A stretch of DNA of 64,000 nucleotides from Artocarpus heterophyllus (Eukaryota > Streptophyta > Magnoliopsida > Rosales > Moraceae), in contig CM046350.1 of NCBI GenBank assembly GCA_025403435.1, forward strand, positions 3,502,070 to 3,566,069, in the 5' to 3' direction. Below are positions 60,722-64,000 of this stretch, piece by piece; the stretch's first letter is position 1, and each line of letters opens with the position of its first letter. A program made the translations under genes and the position numbers. The notes beneath the pieces were generated by a model that made no database searches, had not been told where the DNA came from, and saw nothing but the letters and a program-made list of their open reading frames with translations.

Positions 60722-60823
60722 AGCAGCTGCTGTAGTCCACGCCATGACGGAGAAATCTATTGAGGCTTTTGGAAGGGAAGCTTGTTATGCACTTGAGTTT
60801 AGGGGCACTTTGATCAGACGAAG
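60722..60823 (+). pseudogene. NLR coiled-coil N-terminal fragment
   Basis: Duplicates the start of the NLR at 55205: AAAVVHAMTEKSIEAFGREA, then CYALEFRG, with a one-base deletion afterwards relative to GGGGTCACTTTGATCAGACG of the other copy. Similarity ends at GACGAAG (60823), where Copia sequence begins directly. Confidence 0.8.
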
Positions 60824-62170
60824 TTTGCAAAGGATAATTTTGTGTTTTTTAAGTTTCATCCATATACTTGTTATGTCAATAATCAAGCTACCAAGGAGAT
60901 TCCATTGGAAGGCAAACTTAAAGGGGGCTTATATGTGTTTGATCCCACTCAAATTAATCTGCTCTAACAAACCACACCTGCTGCAAAGACTCATCATTGC
61001 CCTGTTCTTCCGTCATGTATATAGTCCTCTATGTCATGCAATAAAGTCCTTACTGATACTAATATTTCCAGCTATCCCTTTTCAACTTGTAGTTCTTCTT
61101 CTCAGTCATGTACACAAATAGACGTAAATTCTGTTTTGTTTGATATCTGGCATAAAAGACTTGCTCATCCATTTGAGCACATTGTAAAAACAGTTCTAAT
61201 TCAGTGTAATTTCTTTCATATCAATAAAAATTCCTTATTCCATGTGCTCTGTTTGTTGCCTTGGAAAACTTCATAAATTTCCATTTTTCCCTTCTGAAAC
61301 TGAGTACATTGAACCCTTACAATTCAGATGTGTGTGCTCCAGCCCCTATTTGCTTTTCTAATGGATATTTCTATAATGTGCATTTCATAGATGCGTATTC
61401 CCGTTTCACATGGCTATATCTGCTTAGAAATAAGTCAGATGTTTTTCAGAGCTTTCAAAATTTTCAAGCCCTTGTTGAGCTTCAGCTGGGATATAAAATT
61501 AAAACTTTGCATACTGATTAGGGAGGGGAATATAGGTCCTTTACCACCTTTTTAGCCTCCAAAGGGATTGTTCACAGAAATTCTTGCCCTCATGTTCATG
61601 AGCAAAATGGACTTGCTGAGAGGAAGCATCACCACATTGTTGAGAATGGCCTCACACTGTTAGCACATGCTTCAATGCCCTTTAAATACTAGATGAGGCT
61701 TTTAGGACTTTTGTTTTCATTGTCAATTGCCTTCCTACCAAAGTTCTTCAGAATATCACTCCTTTTGAGAAACTTTTTCACACCAAACCTATATACTTAC
61801 AACTTAAAGTCTTTGGCTGCTAATGTTTTCCCAACACAAGACCTTACAACAAGCATAAATTTCATTTTCAATCCACTCCTTGTACATTTTTCAGGTATAG
61901 TCTCAATCATAAAGGCTACAAATGTTTAGACTCTACTGGTCGAATTCTCATTGCTTGTGATGTTGTATTTGATGAAACGGTTTTTCCTTTGCTGCTTCAA
62001 AGACTGGCAAAACTTCCACTTTAGTTCCTCCCTCGAGTGTCTCTAATCCCCTCTTAGTTCATCCCAATTCAGTCACTTCATCTTCTTCTTCAGCTACACA
62101 GACATTAGCTCCAGATACTTTATGTTCTCCCCCTGATATCAATATTGATGCTACTAACTCTATTCAAAGT
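60824..62170 (+). pseudogene. Copia pol remnant (protease end, integrase)
   Basis: Begins at the NLR junction with NNQATKEIPLEGKLKGGLYVF, continues with DIWHKRLAHPFEHIVKTVL (pre-integrase) and FIDAYSRFTWLYLLRNKSDV of the integrase core, then a stop just after KIKTLHTD, GGEYRSF, and EQNGLAERKHHHIVENGLTL. Many stops; no LTRs recognised. It is cut on the right by the LTR starting at 62171. Confidence 0.85.
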
Positions 62171-64000
62171 TGTAACACCCCATTTTTCTATTTAATGATT
62201 AATAGAGAGTTTAAAGCTATAATTGACTACAATGATATTATTATTAATATGCTATTTCGTGATGTTATAGTTGACAGTGACGAGGGGTTCGATGTGCTAG
62301 AAAAGGTTCATGCCAACTATGTAGGATTATGATTATTTATGAATTAATGATGTAATGATGCATTTTGTTATGTTTTAATTAAATAAAATATAATAAGAAA
62401 AAATTAATTAATTGATTTGTTTTAATTTAATGTATACATATATATAAATAAGAATATATAACACTAATTATATATATTATATACGATATGTAATATATAT
62501 TTTTATGCTATATGTGAATATAAAGATTTGGCCTTTGGGCCTGTGGCAGCAAAACTGCCATGTATACAAAAAAAAAAAAAAAGAATAAAAAAGAATAACA
62601 CGTGGAAAAAAAAAAGGCTTCTTAGGGTTTCATAAGCGGCCTACATTTAAAAAATTATATAAAGACCTCCTATTAGTAATTCTAGACTCACACTTCATTT
62701 CTTTGTCATTGATTGGCTTCATGCTTGGTTTTGTTGGCTTTATTAAGATTTTTAGTCTTCCTAGTTGCATTCATCTTAGAAAGTGTATCAATCATTTAAC
62801 ATGTTTGTTTGATGTTTTGGTTTATTATGTTAATATTAGAATTATTATTATCATCACATAGATTCTTTTATTATATGTATTTCACATCAATTGGTGATTG
62901 AAAATAATTGATTTAGTTATTTTAATTAACCTCTCATTAAACTCTAGAGTAGAGATATCATAGATTTTTATATTTTTGTTATGTAGATCTTTATGGGTGT
63001 ATTTTATTATTAATTATCATCATGTTAATTATGTGTTTACAATTTTAATTGAGGTTTTATTATGTTATGGATTGGTATTGAATTGTTTTTAATGGCTTAT
63101 GCCTAATTTTCATGCAAACACTTAACAGCCATTGTGTTCTGGTGATATTTGATTCTGTGTTACTCTGTTTATATTTTTCTTATATTTTTTCCAAATATTC
63201 ATATATATATATCAAACTCTTCATTTTTTAGTCTAGTTTCTAATGCCACTGGTTTTGACTGATTTGGAGCTAAGATGAAATTATTATGATTTTTTAAGTG
63301 AATAAAGGTCATTCTGCCTACTTTTGAAAATTATGTTCTATGTTTATAAATTGTGATTTTGCGCTTATTGATGTTATTACATGACAAGGTGATATTCAAT
63401 GATAGTATGAAATTTTTATATGTTGTTAATAGTATTATTAGTGACTTACGGTCAATATGAATGTTTACATGAACTCTTCAAAGAAGCGAGCATATCGAAA
63501 ATTTGAATCGTCGTGTCACCTACCATTAAAGGTTTAGTAAGTTTAGAAGTCAAGTAAGTACATCTCTCACCCGCAATATGATTGTTCAAAATGGAAAAGA
63601 TTAATATTGATGATATGGTACGAAGATGTTTTAAAATGAGGAATCTAATGGAAAACGATGAAAGATGATATTATTTTACCTCATTATTCTATTTGATGGA
63701 AACCTTTTTATGAAAAACTATATATATATATATATATATATGCATTATCCATATTATTATTTTGATGTTTTAAAAAAAGGCATTGTACACTTGACGGATT
63801 GATGGTGATGATAGGGTCCGATGAGCGGACCGACCGATGAGTGGTCGCTTCATATTTGTCGTAGTTGGTTTGGGGGTCGCTCCCTCACTCTTTTTGTGGC
63901 TAGCTCGCTATGACGGTCAACACCAGGGCCCTACTATTACTATATATATTATATTTTTTAAAATATATATATATTTACTTAACGATGAATTTATTTTATT
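62171..64000 (+). mobile_element. start of another gypsy-type LTR, truncated by window end
   Basis: Begins TGTAACACCCC. Blocks match the LTR of the gypsy element at 35115 in the same order: GACAGTGACGA (near 62273), a TCGTGTCACC...GTAAGTTTAGAAGTCAAGTAAGTACAT...CTCACCCGCAA block near 63510, and CTATGACGGTCAACACCAGGGCCC near 63910. It is a diverged family member. Its internal region and end lie outside the window. Confidence 0.7.

Overview
The window looks like AT-rich nuclear DNA of a flowering plant, most likely a eudicot. The evidence is plant-type LTR retrotransposons primed by initiator tRNA-Met, a leucine-rich-repeat receptor kinase (LRR-RLK) gene built from phase-matched 72-bp exons, a coiled-coil NLR pseudogene, and several MITE and MULE families. 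I see no rRNA, tRNA, CRISPR or bacterial-type features. Most of the sequence is nested transposable elements in and around immune-receptor-type genes.

Layout. 142-31470, minus strand: exons of an LRR-RLK (subfamily VIII-2-like). They comprise a signal-peptide exon at 31323-31470, an N-terminal exon at 22499-22643, LRR exons at 22339-22410, 21769-21840, 21520-21588 and 20015-20074, and a further LRR exon at 142-213. The kinase part would lie left of the window. The gaps are filled by transposons. 945-14936 is an old, decayed minus-strand Copia. It was split by a very young LTR retrotransposon at 2872-11824. 14937-18000 is a mosaic with CACTA-like subterminal repeats. 23952-29153 is a decayed plus-strand Copia.

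The most unusual object is the element at 2872-11824. Its 2.36-kb LTRs are almost identical (one substitution and two length changes by eye), it has a perfect 5-bp target duplication, a primer binding site and a polypurine tract, yet it has no gag, protease, reverse transcriptase or integrase. It carries two intact intronless ORFs. One is a 173-aa basic, cysteine-rich protein whose core resembles the nucleic-acid-binding proteins of plant betaflexiviruses. The other is a 216-aa homologue of LONELY GUY (LOG) cytokinin-activating phosphoribohydrolases with a changed active site. An intact autonomous Ty3/gypsy chromovirus sits at 35115-45829. It is also nearly new, has a 1543-aa Gag-Pol with chromodomain, and shares the tRNA primer and the 3' pre-LTR motif. 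A related element could mobilise the LOG carrier in trans (inference).

31.9-34.7 kb holds a GC-rich unclassified repeat and A-rich foldback elements. The gypsy element lies inside a CACTA-type foldback MITE (34727-45985). 46-55 kb is gene-poor and has two MULE-like elements, of which 51237-52296 has a perfect 9-bp target duplication. 55205-57777 is a ZAR1-like CC-NB-LRR pseudogene. 59464-60545 (minus) is a decayed RLK kinase domain. 60722-62170 is a CC-domain fragment joined to Copia pol remnants, and a gypsy-type LTR starts at 62171 and runs off the end.
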